DNA of 64,000 bases, from positions 17,224,147-17,288,146 of the forward strand of contig NC_133297.1 of assembly GCF_005239225.2 (NCBI RefSeq), in the 5' to 3' direction. The notes beneath the pieces are model-generated. The model searched no databases. It was not told the DNA's origin and worked only from the letters and a program-made list of their open reading frames with translations. The position numbers and the translations under genes are program-made. This DNA comes from Populus alba (taxonomy: Eukaryota > Streptophyta > Magnoliopsida > Malpighiales > Salicaceae). Shown here piece after piece: positions 36,975-47,289 of the stretch (its first letter is position 1; each line of letters opens with the position of its first letter).

Positions 36975-38480
36975 TTACCCTTAGAGATTGACTCATCATC
37001 TTTCTCATAATGTTCATGAGTGGGTTTTTCAATAACCTTACCACTGCGAAGAGTGATGACTAATTTGACTTAATCCATGTGTTGGCTTCCGGAATTACTT
37101 GCATTTGCATTGTATTGCCCCTTTGGATTTTGTTATGGTTGAGATGGAAACTTACATTTCTCTTGAAAATTGAGAGCAGATATGAATTTTGCAAGAGCAT
37201 ATTTAAAATATGTCATGCTTTAAGCAAGTTGAGTGTTGATTGTCTCTTACTTTTCAATGAATGCATGCAATGTTTCCTCAAGATTTCTTCTAGAAGGTGG
37301 AGCATAAGGGGTGCATATCCATGAGAATTTTGGAAATTATGGTGTGCTTGAAATGATGGCTGTAAAGTTTTTGCATTATTGTTATCACTCTTCCAAATAA
37401 AATTTGGGTGATTTCTCCAACCAAGGTTATATGTTTGCGAGTATAGGTTATGATTAGACCTTCAGAAACTGTTTAAAGCATGAGCTTGTTCATGAAGGCA
37501 TTCTTTAAAAGAAGGAAAAATTGGACAATCATTAGTTGCATGTTCATTTGTTTCATAGATTTGACACACAATGTCTGAAACAGATTTTAATTTACCACTC
37601 TTTTTTAATTTTAGTGCCTCAACTTTTCTAGCTAAAGATGCAAACTTGGCTTGGAGGTCATGATCTTTCCTAAGGTTGTGCATGCCTCCACTAAATGTAT
37701 GAGGTTGGGTTTTACTTGGTGCATCATAAGTGCCTATAGTGTCCCAATTTTGTGTATTTTCAGCTAGCAAGTCTAGGTACTCCATTGCTTCATTAGGGTC
37801 TTTATCTTCAAAAGTTCCATTGCACATCAATTCAACTATTTGCCTATCTTTAGGTGTTAACCCTTCATAAAATTGTGAAACCAATCTCCATGTTTCAAAA
37901 TCATGATAAGGGCAAGTATTAAGCAAGTCTCAATACCTATCCCAAAATTGGTAAAATGTTTCACTTGGTTTTTAAGTGAAAGTGGTGATTTGTCTTTTAA
38001 AAGAGTTGATTATGTGAGATGGAAAAAACTTCTTTAAAAATTATTATTGCATTTCATCCCAAGCACGAATGGATTCTGACCTAAAATTTTATAGCCATAG
38101 TTTAGCTTTATCTTTTAATGAAAAAAGAAAAAGCTTTAATCTAATAGTATTCATGCTACAATTTAAGTAATTATAGGTGTTACAAACTTCTTCAAATTCT
38201 CTAAAGTACAAGTATGGATTTTCTAGATCTAAGCCATGAAAATAAGGTAAAAGTCAAATAATGTTTTGCTTAAAATTAAAATGAGATGCGTTAAGAGGGA
38301 AAACTATGCATGAGGGTGCACTTGTTCTTGTGGGATTCATGTGGTCTCTAGGTATTATAACACAGTTATTCTTATTATTCTCATTATGAAGTGACTGATT
38401 ATTTTCTTCGGCCATATTTCTTGAAAATGATGAGGACACTCTACAAACTCTACCATTTAATGTACGTGACCAAACGCTCA
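36975..38480 (-). pseudogene. Athila gag remnant
   Basis: On the minus strand, from about 38440: an N-terminal leader (MAEENNQSLHNEN), SHFNFKQNII, stop, then NPYLYFREFEEVCNTYNYLN, the capsid part SIRAWDEMQ...FLKKFFPS and WRLVSQFYEGLTPKDRQIVE (37880-37820). A single CCHC-like knuckle reads CQIYETNEHATNDC (about 37575-37530). The stretch 37460-36975 is frame-shifted and ends at the CACTA junction inside the gag/protease spacer (ITLRSGKVIEKPTHEH-like block near 37050). About five stops are seen. Confidence 0.8.
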
Positions 38481-38600
38481 TACACGTGTAGAAAGAGAAT
38501 AAAAGGAAGAAGAAAACAAAACAAAAAGAAACAAAGTTAGATAAAAAAAAAGTGAAAAGAGAAAATAAAATAAATACTATAATTTGTACAAGAATTTACC

Positions 38601-38620
38601 TCCCCGGCAATGACGCCAAA
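38601..38620 (-). other. Athila primer-binding site
   Basis: Minus strand TTTGGCGTCATTGCCGGGGA, four bases after the 5' LTR end. The usual Athila-type site begins TGGCGCCGTTGCCGGGGA; two positions differ here. It fixes the minus orientation of the element and confirms 38625 as an LTR edge. Confidence 0.9.
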
Positions 38621-38624
38621 AACT

Positions 38625-38733
38625 TGATACGACCAAAAGATTGATGTCTTCTACCAAGTGTAGAAATGTCGAAGTAGTAAATAACCCGACAAGACTAGGG
38701 CCAAACCACAAAGAGGTTAATTGTATAAATATA

Positions 38734-38779
<46 letters not shown>

Positions 38780-40309
38780 GTATAGTAATAGTAATAGTAG
38801 TAATAGTAATAGTAATAGCAATAACAATATTAATAGTAGTATTAGTAGTAGTAGTAGTAATGAAAAAGAGGAAAAAGAGGAAGAAGAAAAAGAAGAAGAA
38901 GAAAATGTTGATGAAAATTTTGAGATGGAAGATCAATGTGAGAATTAAACGATGATAAAAACAAGTGTCAAGGTTAGAGGATCTACTAATGCTATTTCAA
39001 ACAAATACAGTATAAACTCTTATTACTCAATTGAAAACCACACACACAGGAGGTTCCAATCGGATTATAAATTATTAATATGATTACATTAGTTATCTTA
39101 TTCAAATAATGCTAATACTTGTAAATATTGTCAGGTATTCATGATTATAAATTATGTTAACAACAAATCAAGTTTTTTTCATAGCACATGTGTAGATTAT
39201 ACTATACGGTTAAGCTATAAAAGTGTCAAGCATTTGTTGTACCAAGTGTTATATAACACAAATCTAGATTAACCATTTAACAAGCAAAATATTAAGAGTA
39301 AACAAGATAACAAATACAAAACATGTTAGTATCAAACATTAAAGTCCATGTTGAGTTTACACTATACTTATTTTTATACCATTAGTGTAACCTTTTCACC
39401 TTGACATAATAAACTTAGCTAAACATAATGAAAAAGAGAAACATAAATAAACAAAATAAGAACATAAATAAGATACAAGTTAACTAAGGAAAGGAAAGGA
39501 AAGGAAATAAAAAGCATAAACAAGATATTAATGAAAGCCAAACTTAAGAATTATAAAAAATATAAAGAGAGAAAGAGCAAGAACAAGTTCTTGATCTGAA
39601 CAATGAAGTCCCTAAATGCATGGCAAATGCCTCCTCTTATAGACACAAATTTGGAACTATTGATTAGATGACTGATTGTTGAGTGGGTGGCCAACTCTTG
39701 ACTTAGTAAAAATTCTTATCTTCTTATCTGAACAAAATGCCATTACTAACATCAGAATTGGAACCAATTGTACTAATGAAAGTTCTAAGAAATTGTCTTA
39801 TCTTTCTAGGAAAAAATATTAAGGTCATTTGGACTTCTAGAACTCGAAATATAGGGTGAACACTGAGCATTGTATGGGCTGCAAGACAGATTTGGACTTC
39901 TCCGTTATTGCTATAATTTGGACTTGAAAACGGCCTTGGACTCTTCATGAAAGTTATAGGCCTATGTCTTACCTTTCCATCCATATAAAAACAGACCTAA
40001 ATCTGAGATCCACAGCTCTAGATATGACCCAATTACCGAACAATATTTCAGTTTGGACTGCACCAACATCTCTTTTATAAGTTTAGCCCTTTCTTTATCC
40101 TTTCAATTTCAGTATTTAAACTCATTAATCAATCCTTTCATTTATATAATAGGCTTGCATTTAAGATGAACATTTACCATAAATTAAAGGTATCTTATAT
40201 TATTAGATATGTTATTATAAAACATGCTTTAGTTAAGAAGTTATTGATACTTCAGATGCAAAATAATGATATAAAACCTTGATAAAAATGCACTTTTAAA
40301 TATTAATCA
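38625..40309 (-). repeat. Athila 5' LTR, full length (1685 bp)
   Basis: Plus-strand ends are TGATACGACC (38625) and TTAATCA (40309). It matches the two solo LTRs and the truncated 3' LTR. Trinucleotide runs (38737-38900: AAT, AGT, GAA and related) account for much of the length difference between copies. The long Asn/Leu-rich reading frames here are only these microsatellites. Confidence 0.9.
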
Positions 40310-40500
40310 CAGAGATACAATGACTTGTTGAGAAGAAGCCTCAATCCATGGTGGTGGATTTTCTTTGGCTTGTTGATTTCCTAAAACTATTTGGGTAAGG
40401 AGTTGTATATGCTATGTCAACTGTTGAAGGATTGGCTATACGGGGGTTGATGTATTTGCTGCGATAGAAAGATCAGCAAATCATCCTATTCTTAGGAATG
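40310..40500 (-). pseudogene. Outer gypsy gag, N-terminal part
   Basis: The minus strand reads LQQLT, stop, HIQLLTQIVLGNQQAKENPP and PWIEASSQQVIVSL, a Gln-rich helix-forming stretch of the kind that precedes the capsid domain in gypsy gag. It ends exactly at the LTR of the inserted element (40309), so the insertion split one gag gene. No primer-binding site of the outer element is obvious between here and the LTR edge near 40563. Confidence 0.6.
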
Positions 40501-40562
40501 TCCTAATTATTTACCATTAATAACAGTATCTAGGGAAAATTGTATAACAATAAAGCTATTTA

Positions 40563-41684
40563 TGACATTTTGTAAAATGTTCTCACAAACAGTGTCATTA
40601 ATGAAGTTCTAAAAATCTAAGTAGCCTAGCAATAGGGCTACCAAGTTGCATAATCGATTAGTCAATTAGTTCTAACAATCTCATGCATTATCCTTAGCCA
40701 AGGTGTTTGATAACTTGTATTTGGTGCTTTGTAAGCTAAAGTAGCTTGCGGCTAATACCAGCAAAAGGTTTTTCTTTTCTTTTTTAAAGGTATAGACTCA
40801 ATGATGCTTAAATAAGTATCTTTTTTTAATGAGAAAATATAAAAATATTCTAAAGAGAAATGTTTTGAAAATATATATGCAGTAGAGAATGAAGATTGTG
40901 AACCTTTGTTTTGAAGGTATCATGATGTATTTATAGCCCATGAGTCTTATCATTTTGTAAAGATGAGGGTTTAGAGTGTAATTTTACCATAATAGTATTC
41001 AATGAGATATAAATATATTTTACATCTATATTAATATTTGATAGAAATATGATGGGTCCTTGAAGAACTTTTATACACCTAAAAGGTATGGGACGGTTAG
41101 GGTCCAAAATGTTAGTTATAATTGAGCCAATGGAGGCTGAGCTCTTTCCTTTAGGCTAGACCTAAAGGAGAGGGTCATCCTATTGGGCGTGCCCCAAGTG
41201 GGATGATTATCCTTTTAAGCATGCCAATGAAAAATGGTCAATCCTTTAGGCACGCCCAACGAAAGATGGTCATTCTCTTTAACGTGTAAATGGAGGATAT
41301 AGGCATTCTCATAGACATGCCAAGAAAGGGTGGTTGTTACATTAGACTTAGCTAACTACTAAGTTTAAGTACTTTGAACTTGCCATACCACAAAGTCTAA
41401 ATGCCCTGGGTTCAGCATGTTTGTTAGACCCACGTTACCTTTGACTTGGCTAACTAAAGTCTAAATACCTTGGACTTGGAGGATGGCCAAGTTGAAGTAC
41501 TATAGGTCTGGCATGATTACCAGACCCACGTTACCTTGGATTTGGTTAAATGTCAAGTCAAGCACTTTGGGTCTATGACACGACCAAGAAATTGATGTTT
41601 TATCTCAAGTGCAAGAGTATCAAAGTAATAAATAATCTGGCAAAAGACCGGGGTTGAACCACATGGAGGTGAATTATATAAATT

Positions 41685-41744
<60 letters not shown>

Positions 41745-43589
41745 GAGTTTATGAGAATTTTATGGGATATTAATGTAAGGATTAAACAATGATAAAACAA
41801 TTGTCAATGTTAGAGGATCCACTAATGGTATTAGAAATAAGTATAGTGTAAACTCTTTTTATTAATCAACCAGAAACCACACACAAAGGAGGTTCCAATC
41901 GGATGATTTATCATTAATAGTTCATTATAAATTGTTAACATGATCATATTAATTATCTTATTTAAGTAACACCAAACTTTTAAATATTGTCAGGAATTCA
42001 TGATGCTAACTTATGTTAACAACAAATCAAGTTCCTTTCATAGCACAGGTGTAGGTTATACCATATGGTTGGCTATGAAAGTGCTAAGCATTTGTTGTAC
42101 CAAGTGTTATACAACACAAATCTAAATTATCCATTTAACAAGCAAGGTATTAAGAATAAATAAGATGAAAATATAAAACATGTTAATAACAAACTTTCTT
42201 GGATATGAACATTAAAGTTCATGTTGAGTTTATATTATACCTATTCTAACACCATTAGTGAAACCTTTTCACCTTGATATAATAAACTTAGCTAAACATA
42301 ATAAAAAAGATAAACATAAATAAACAACATAAGAACATAAATATAGTAAAGAAAATGAAAAGCATAAACCAGAGATTAAGGAAAATATAACATGAAATAA
42401 AACTTAAACATTACAAAAATATAAAGAAAGAAATAAGGAGCATGATCTTGATCTGAACAACCAAGATGCCTAAATGCATGGCAAACGCCTCCTTTTATAG
42501 GTTAAAATTTGAAACTATTGATGTGATGACTAATTGTTGAGTGGGTGACCACATCTTAACTTGGTGACAATCCTTATTTTCTTATCTGAACAAAACATCA
42601 CTGCTAATGTCAGAATTCGAATAGACTTGAATCATGAAAGTTCTAGAAAATTGTCTCAGATTTTCAGGAAAAAAAATTGAGGTCATTTGGACTTTTAGAA
42701 CTCGAGATATGGGTTGAACACTGAATAGTGTATAGGCTGCAGGACAGATTCTGACTTCTCCGTTGTTGCTAAGATTTGAACTTCCAAACAGCAGAATTAG
42801 GTCTTGCACTCCTCATAAATGTTTTAGGCTTATATCTTAGCTTTTCATCCATATAGAGCATACCTAAATCCAAGTTCTACAGCTCCAGTTATGATCCAAT
42901 GACTGAACAGTGTTCTCGTTTGAACTGAACCAGCATCACTTTTCTAAGCTTCACCCTCTCTTTGTCTTCTCAATTTCAGTAGTTGAACTCATCAATCAAT
43001 CCTTTGATTTATGTGATAGGCCTGCATTTAAGATGAACATTTATCATAAATTAAAGGTATCTTATAGTATTAGACTTGTTATTATAAAACATGCTTTAGT
43101 TAAGAAGTTATTGATACTTCAAGTGTAAAATAATGATATAAAACCTAAATAAAAATGCACTTTTAAGTACTAATCAGTCTAGTATGTTCGCCATACCTAC
43201 ATTATCTTAGATTTGGCGGATGGACAAGTCCAAGTATTTTGGGTCTGGCATGATTGTCAGACTCACATTATCTTGGACTTGGACTGACTGGCAAGTCCAA
43301 ATGCAATTGGACTTAGTTAACTGCCTAGTCCAAGTGTCTTGGGTCTGGCATGTTTGTCAGGCCCAAGTTACCTTAGACTTGGCTACATATCAAGTCTAAG
43401 TATCTTGGGTCTGACATGCTTATCAAACCCACATTAGCATGCCAAACCCATATTACCTCATTTTCTCGGGCATGCCCAAGGGAGGATGTGCATTCCCTTA
43501 AACGTGCCAAAAGAGAATGGTCATTCCTTTTGGCGTGACAAAAGATTATGGTAATTCCCTTTGGCATGCCAAATCAAGATGTTTATTAT
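40563..43589 (-). repeat. Outer gypsy element: 5' LTR, split and truncated
   Basis: Positions 40620-41575 and 43177-43589 match the 3' LTR at 17.6-19.6 kb, including the hairpin repeat units. A solo LTR (41576-43176) interrupts it with duplication GTCTA. The high-coordinate end is cut at about 43589, where a different LTR-like sequence starts, so roughly the first 700 bp (minus sense) of this LTR are missing. Confidence 0.7.
41576..43176 (-). mobile_element. Solo LTR (Athila-family) in the outer gypsy LTR
   Basis: 1601 bp from TGACACGACC to ACTAATCA, flanked by perfect GTCTA (41571-41575 and 43177-43181). A (TA)n run lies at 41691-41739. With 27073-28900 it is the second clean solo LTR of this family in the window. 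No coding content; the short frames inside are chance. Confidence 0.95.
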
Positions 43590-44460
43590 TGTCATAACCT
43601 AATTTTTGACAACATAAATGCACTAAAAAAAAGTAAGAAATGAAAATGAACAAAGAATAAATTGAAGTTTGGGTCAAAACAACACAAATTAAGAATTTTA
43701 AGGACTAATCAGGGTGCAATTAAAAATTTAAGGAGTCATTTTCTATAGAGATTGAAAGAATTGATAAGTTCATAGATTTAAGTAAATTTTGATTTAGTTT
43801 AATTAATGGTATTGAGAGCTTAATTAAAGAAATATTAAAATTCATGGCTGATTAGGGTCAAAATTGTAAAAAATTAAAGTCCAAGGACCAAAGTGAAAAG
43901 GTAGGGGTACTATAGGGTGTTTAATTGATGTTTCCATTGGTAATTTTGAAAACATTAAAAGTTAAAAAGTCAATTAAGGACTAAATTGATTGAATTAAAA
44001 ACCAAAGACTGTTTTAAAAATGACATTGAAATGCAGGGGCCCAATTGCAATTAATCCAGGGGGAAAATATAATAGAAAAAAAAATGATAAAAGAACAAAG
44101 GAGAGAGAGAGAGAGAGAGAGAATGAGAGGGGAAAGAATCCTGAAAGTAGAAGAAATGAGAAGATAAAGAGTAAAAAGGGAGAGGACGTCGTTTGGCTAG
44201 GTCGTCACCAACGTCTTCATCTTCAATCTTAAAGTTGTAGGTTAGTGCTTTCTTTTTCTTCCCTCGTGTTGTATTTTGAATTACACTAGCACTGTTGCCA
44301 GCATGCGTGAGTAATTCATGTGTCAATTGATAATGTCTGGGTTGGTCACTAGCTCGGGCTAATGACCAAGTTAGGCCTGCTAGGTCTAGCCCAACCAGTA
44401 CAACTGGGCTAGATCTAGCCCAAAATAAAAGAGAGAGGAAAAAAAAAAAAAAAACCTTGT
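43590..44460 (+). repeat. LTR-like sequence starting TGTCATAACC
   Basis: TGTCATAACCTAATTTTTGAC at 43590 resembles the start of Tat/Ogre-type LTRs, followed by the words 'aggaccaaagtgaaaa' and 'ggggcccaattgcaatt', which occur in the early part of such LTRs, and a (GA)n run at 44101-44122. It begins exactly where the outer gypsy LTR is cut. No matching end was found, so it is taken as a truncated LTR. Confidence 0.45.
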
Positions 44461-46500
44461 TTTGATGTTGAGTAAGGTCTGGACCTGAGGCCTAGCTAGC
44501 CCAAACAACTTTAGGTTAAGGATGTGTTTATGCCTTTTCCATTTATTTTATTCCTATTTGTTTTGATATATGGCCAAACGAGATCCTTTTTTATATTAGA
44601 AAATTTTAGAAAAAATTAGGGATTTTCATTGATTTATTTATGGGTTCCTCAAACTTATTTTTTTTGTGTTTTGTGTGTCATTTTGTTTTTTATTGTATAT
44701 TTAATCTATGAACTTTTCCAACAAAATATAAATCTTTGTATAAAATGAACACGTTAGAAATGCTCACGCATTCATTTATTGTGTTAAAAGACTTTTGATT
44801 TGACTCTTCGTTAAGTGTGGTTCAACTGAGTAAATACTTTTTTATTTAATACTATTAAATTTTTATTGTGGTTTTTAGTAAGATTATAGAGATTTTTTAT
44901 TATTATTATTAGCAAGCTCTTTTTTTCATACAACCTCATTCTTTTTATATTTCATTTGGTTGTTGTATTATGATTGTTTATTTTTATTATTATTTAATTA
45001 AATAAAAATAATTTTTACAAAATAAAATTATTAAATTCAATTGGATATATGACCTAGATCACAGGCATGATAAGTTAATCTAGGTTGACCCGTGTTGATC
45101 TGAGATATCATTGCTTGAATATTAAAAAAAAAAAAAATGAAAATTTAATTTAAATCATCTAACTGGGCATTAGATCAATAATCTTTCTCTATACATATCT
45201 CTCAACTTTACAATTTAATTTTTAGTTAGCGTTGCTATCTCTTTTTACTTATCTGTGTATAATCTTAATTGAAGTTAGAATCACTTACACTTATTTGAAC
45301 ATTGAAAAAAACTAAAAAGGACAGTAGAATTACTATAATGCTTTTTTTTGTTGCTTTACGCTCATTGGCATTGCAGATTTGAATAATAAAATTATGATTT
45401 TGGCTTTTACAACAAAACACAAGTGACTTTCGATACGAGGGTAAAGTGGTTTTTTTTGTTGTTTTGTGTAAAGTAAAATAACTTATATATCTTTAGAGTA
45501 AAAAATTAGTAAGCTAGCTAGCAAGCTTATTTTCCAATTTTTCATTCTAATTGGAAATTAAAATTACTGTAATGCCCTAAAATTAAATGTCTTTGCCTTG
45601 GGTCAAGGGGTTTTTATATCTTTTTCATTTGGTTTTTTTTTTTTTTTTTTTTATGAATATCAAGTCTGATTAGGAGCAATTTAGTATTTAGACATGAATA
45701 AAATATTAATTAATTCAAAAATGTAGGTTGCGTGTAACGTTAACGCAGAAGCACATGAATCTCCCGCTATCTTTTTCCAGCACTTGTCTTCGTGTGGAAA
45801 AATCCAGCTTTTACGATGACATTTTATTCCTCGTAGCATCACCTTTATTAATGAGCAGCGCACAAACCATAAAATATTGAGTTTTGCTATGGTGGCCATT
45901 TCTTTTTTATTCTTTCTTTTCCCTATAAATCTTCAAAACATCCCTTCAACTTATTTTTAAGTTTTTATTTTTTTATTTCATCACTTAATATTTTTATTTA
46001 TTAAAATTTTGTTAACTTTATTTATTGAAATTTTATTAACCTTTTAAATCACAAATTTAAAAAATTAAACTAAGTTTGCTTTGATCTTTTCTTCTAGGTT
46101 CTTTCTTATTATTGATTCTTTTATATCCTAATTAGATTTTTTATATATATTAAAGGTTTTATATGTTAATCCAGCTTAACCCAACTAATATTTTTTTATT
46201 TATTTTTTTATTATTGATCATATTATCCCGAACAACTTTACTTTGTTTCGCTCCATGACAGACACATTGAGAACAGCATAACATTCTAATTTTGCAATTT
46301 TTGAAACGGAGTGTGGCATGGGATTTTTATACCCAAAGAATTCATTTTGAGCAGATCTCGTATGGCACGGGCGACTTTCCTATTCATTTCTCGAAAACCA
46401 TATTTTCTATCCTTTTTATATATCCATTTGCTCTGAAGTTTATGTTTTTGCTGTTTATGTTTTACCCAAGTTAGTTGAGATAATTTTGGGTTGTAAATTA
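44461..46500. other. AT-rich intergenic sequence, no gene seen
   Basis: Low-complexity T/A-rich sequence with short scraps of repeats, such as 'gatctaggttgacccgtgttgatctg' near 45050-45110, which recur widely in this kind of genome. No open frame with recognisable product. The small frames at 45681-45899 and 46292-46474 show no domain. Confidence 0.5.
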
Positions 46501-46644
46501 GTTAATTAACGAGGTAAAGTAAAAGTGAATGTAGCCTTGCCGAAAGCCAATGTTCTTCACTGTCATAGGATTATCAGGGGAGGTTCCGGTCTCAAACCCC
46601 CGTCATCGAGCAATAAAACCAGAATTAAAATGATTAACTACTTG

Positions 46645-46812
46645 TGATGTAATCCAGTCATGTGCCCATAAGATCACAGGATTAAAGATCATATGGGCGA
46701 GTTAGCTGGAATTACAGAAAGTAATAGTTAAACTACTTTCCTTCTTTTAATGTTGCAAACGAAGAAATTGCCTCAAAACATCAAAGGTTTAGGGACAGAG
46801 TGCGTTTGCTAG
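46645..46812 (-). ncRNA. Candidate H/ACA box snoRNA (copy B)
   Basis: The minus strand folds as hairpin - H box - hairpin - ACA. 5' hairpin: lower stem GCAAACG/CGTTTGC (46809-46803 with 46761-46755), upper stem CCTAAAC paired with GTTT-tg-AGG. The H box ACATTA (46753-46748, fits ANANNA) follows one base later. 3' hairpin: lower stem built on CCAG/CTGG with one bulge (46716-46706 with 46657-46651), upper stem GCCCATA/TATGGGC (46698-46692 with 46670-46664) extended by ATC/GAT. The ACA box is at 46650-46648, three bases from the predicted 3' end (TCA) and 13 nt from the upper stem. Length about 168 nt. Such RNAs guide pseudouridylation of rRNA or snRNA with the dyskerin complex; the target is not assigned. 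Confidence 0.75.
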
Positions 46813-46861
46813 CTTAGCTCGCAAGGAAATATAAACAAAACAAAATCAGGAAGATGTGAAG

Positions 46862-47018
46862 TGATGTGCCAGTAGGTTAAGGGCCTGGAAAATCAGAGGA
46901 GAAATCAGATCCAGGCGAGTGATACTGGCTGAATTATCGTCTATTTCGCAAGTTTTGTGATAATAAACTGCCTGGATCGTTTTATTTCGAAACCCAGGCA
47001 AGAAGCTGACTTGCTTTC
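46862..47018 (-). ncRNA. Candidate H/ACA box snoRNA (copy A)
   Basis: 5' hairpin: lower stem GCAAGT/ACTTGC (47014-47009 with 46953-46948), upper stem TGCCTGG/CCAGGCA (47000-46994 with 46975-46969). H box AGACGA at 46942-46937. 3' hairpin: lower stem GCCAGTA/TACTGGC (46929-46923 with 46874-46868), upper stem GCCTGGA/TCCAGGC (46916-46910 with 46889-46883), internal-loop arms of 6 and 8 nt. The ACA box is at 46867-46865, exactly 15 nt from the upper stem, the canonical spacing. Predicted length about 157 nt. The 5' pocket-to-H-box distance (26 nt) is longer than usual. It lies downstream of the promoter at 47155-47290 and about 50 nt upstream of copy B, as in plant polycistronic snoRNA genes. 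A short frame across it (46846-47049) is not a protein gene. Confidence 0.78.
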
Positions 47019-47155
47019 CTATTTCCTTTTCAATCAGATAATATTTCAATAAAGCAGTAGCAGAAGAGAAAACATGGCTTACCGTACCGCAGTATCAGGT
47101 AGAACTGATGAGGCAGGAGGCAGGAGGCAGGAGGCGGAGCGGGGTTGAGCTGTAC
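47019..47155 (-). other. Leader of the snoRNA precursor
   Basis: Lies between the expected start and snoRNA copy A. It has three tandem GGCAGGA units on the plus strand (about 47112-47134) and a potential splice donor (GTACGGTAAGCC, about 47092-47081). No box C/D or H/ACA unit was recognised in it. Confidence 0.45.
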
Positions 47156-47182
47156 AGGAGGAAGAAGAAGCAGCAGCAGAAG

Positions 47183-47283
47183 TATTTATAGAGATGGTGA
47201 GGATCCGGAATTAGGGTTTTAAGGATGCAAATTGGGTTTTCTGCTCTTTTGTTGAGTGGGCCGATAATAGTTATAAGGCCCAA
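47183..47283 (-). promoter_or_regulatory. Promoter with site II, telo-box and TATA elements
   Basis: On the minus strand, in order: two GGCCCA/TGGGCC site II elements (47277-47282 and 47257-47262), a telo-box AAACCCTAA (47219-47211) and TATAAATA (47190-47183). Site II plus telo-box is the known signature of plant ribosomal protein and snoRNA gene promoters. The start is expected near 47155. No open frame follows, and the two H/ACA-like RNAs lie 140-500 bp downstream. Confidence 0.8.
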
Positions 47284-47289
47284 CACTTC

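Larger units (their letters stand above)
21516..40309 (-). mobile_element. Athila-type Ty3/gypsy element interrupted by a CACTA transposon
   Basis: On the minus strand the order is full 5' LTR (40309-38625), primer-binding site (38620-38601), gag (about 38480-36975), [CACTA insertion], protease (about 25620-25400), RT (24700-23684), RNase H, integrase (23015-22146) and truncated 3' LTR (22142-21516). RT-RNase H-integrase order is diagnostic of Ty3/gypsy; the FMDD box, the HKAYWAIKAFN block after integrase and the primer-binding site are Athila-like. All genes carry stops. Flanking pentamers (GAAAC at 21511, CAGAG at 40310) do not match, so no clean target duplication remains. Confidence 0.85.
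17598..43589 (-). mobile_element. Outer Ty3/gypsy element, gag only, with later insertions
   Basis: Two related long LTRs (17598-20114 and about 40563-43589) bracket a gag gene on the minus strand, whose N-terminal part is at 40310-40500 and central part at 20802-21515; the Athila element separates them. A polypurine-like tract lies next to the 3' LTR. Between the gag end and the 3' LTR only about 650 bp of non-coding sequence remains, so protease, RT and integrase are absent. The element is therefore either non-autonomous (LARD-like) or pol-deleted. Its 5' LTR is truncated at 43589, so its own target duplication cannot be checked. The relation of the two LTRs is clear from long shared words; the assignment as one element is inference. 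Confidence 0.7.

Noticed and set aside
38577..38955. Long Leu/Ile- and Asn-rich reading frames
   Set aside because: They are translations of trinucleotide and poly-T runs within the Athila LTR.
21511..40314. Target-site duplication for the whole Athila element
   Set aside because: Flanking pentamers GAAAC and CAGAG do not match; I did not force a match by shifting ends.
46540..46630. tRNA gene near 'ggttccggtctcaaacc'
   Set aside because: Box B-like wording is present but no cloverleaf or box A at the right distance could be formed.
46846..47049. 67-residue reading frame as a small protein gene
   Set aside because: It lies across the paired stems of snoRNA copy A, has no domain, and its codons are explained by the hairpin arms.
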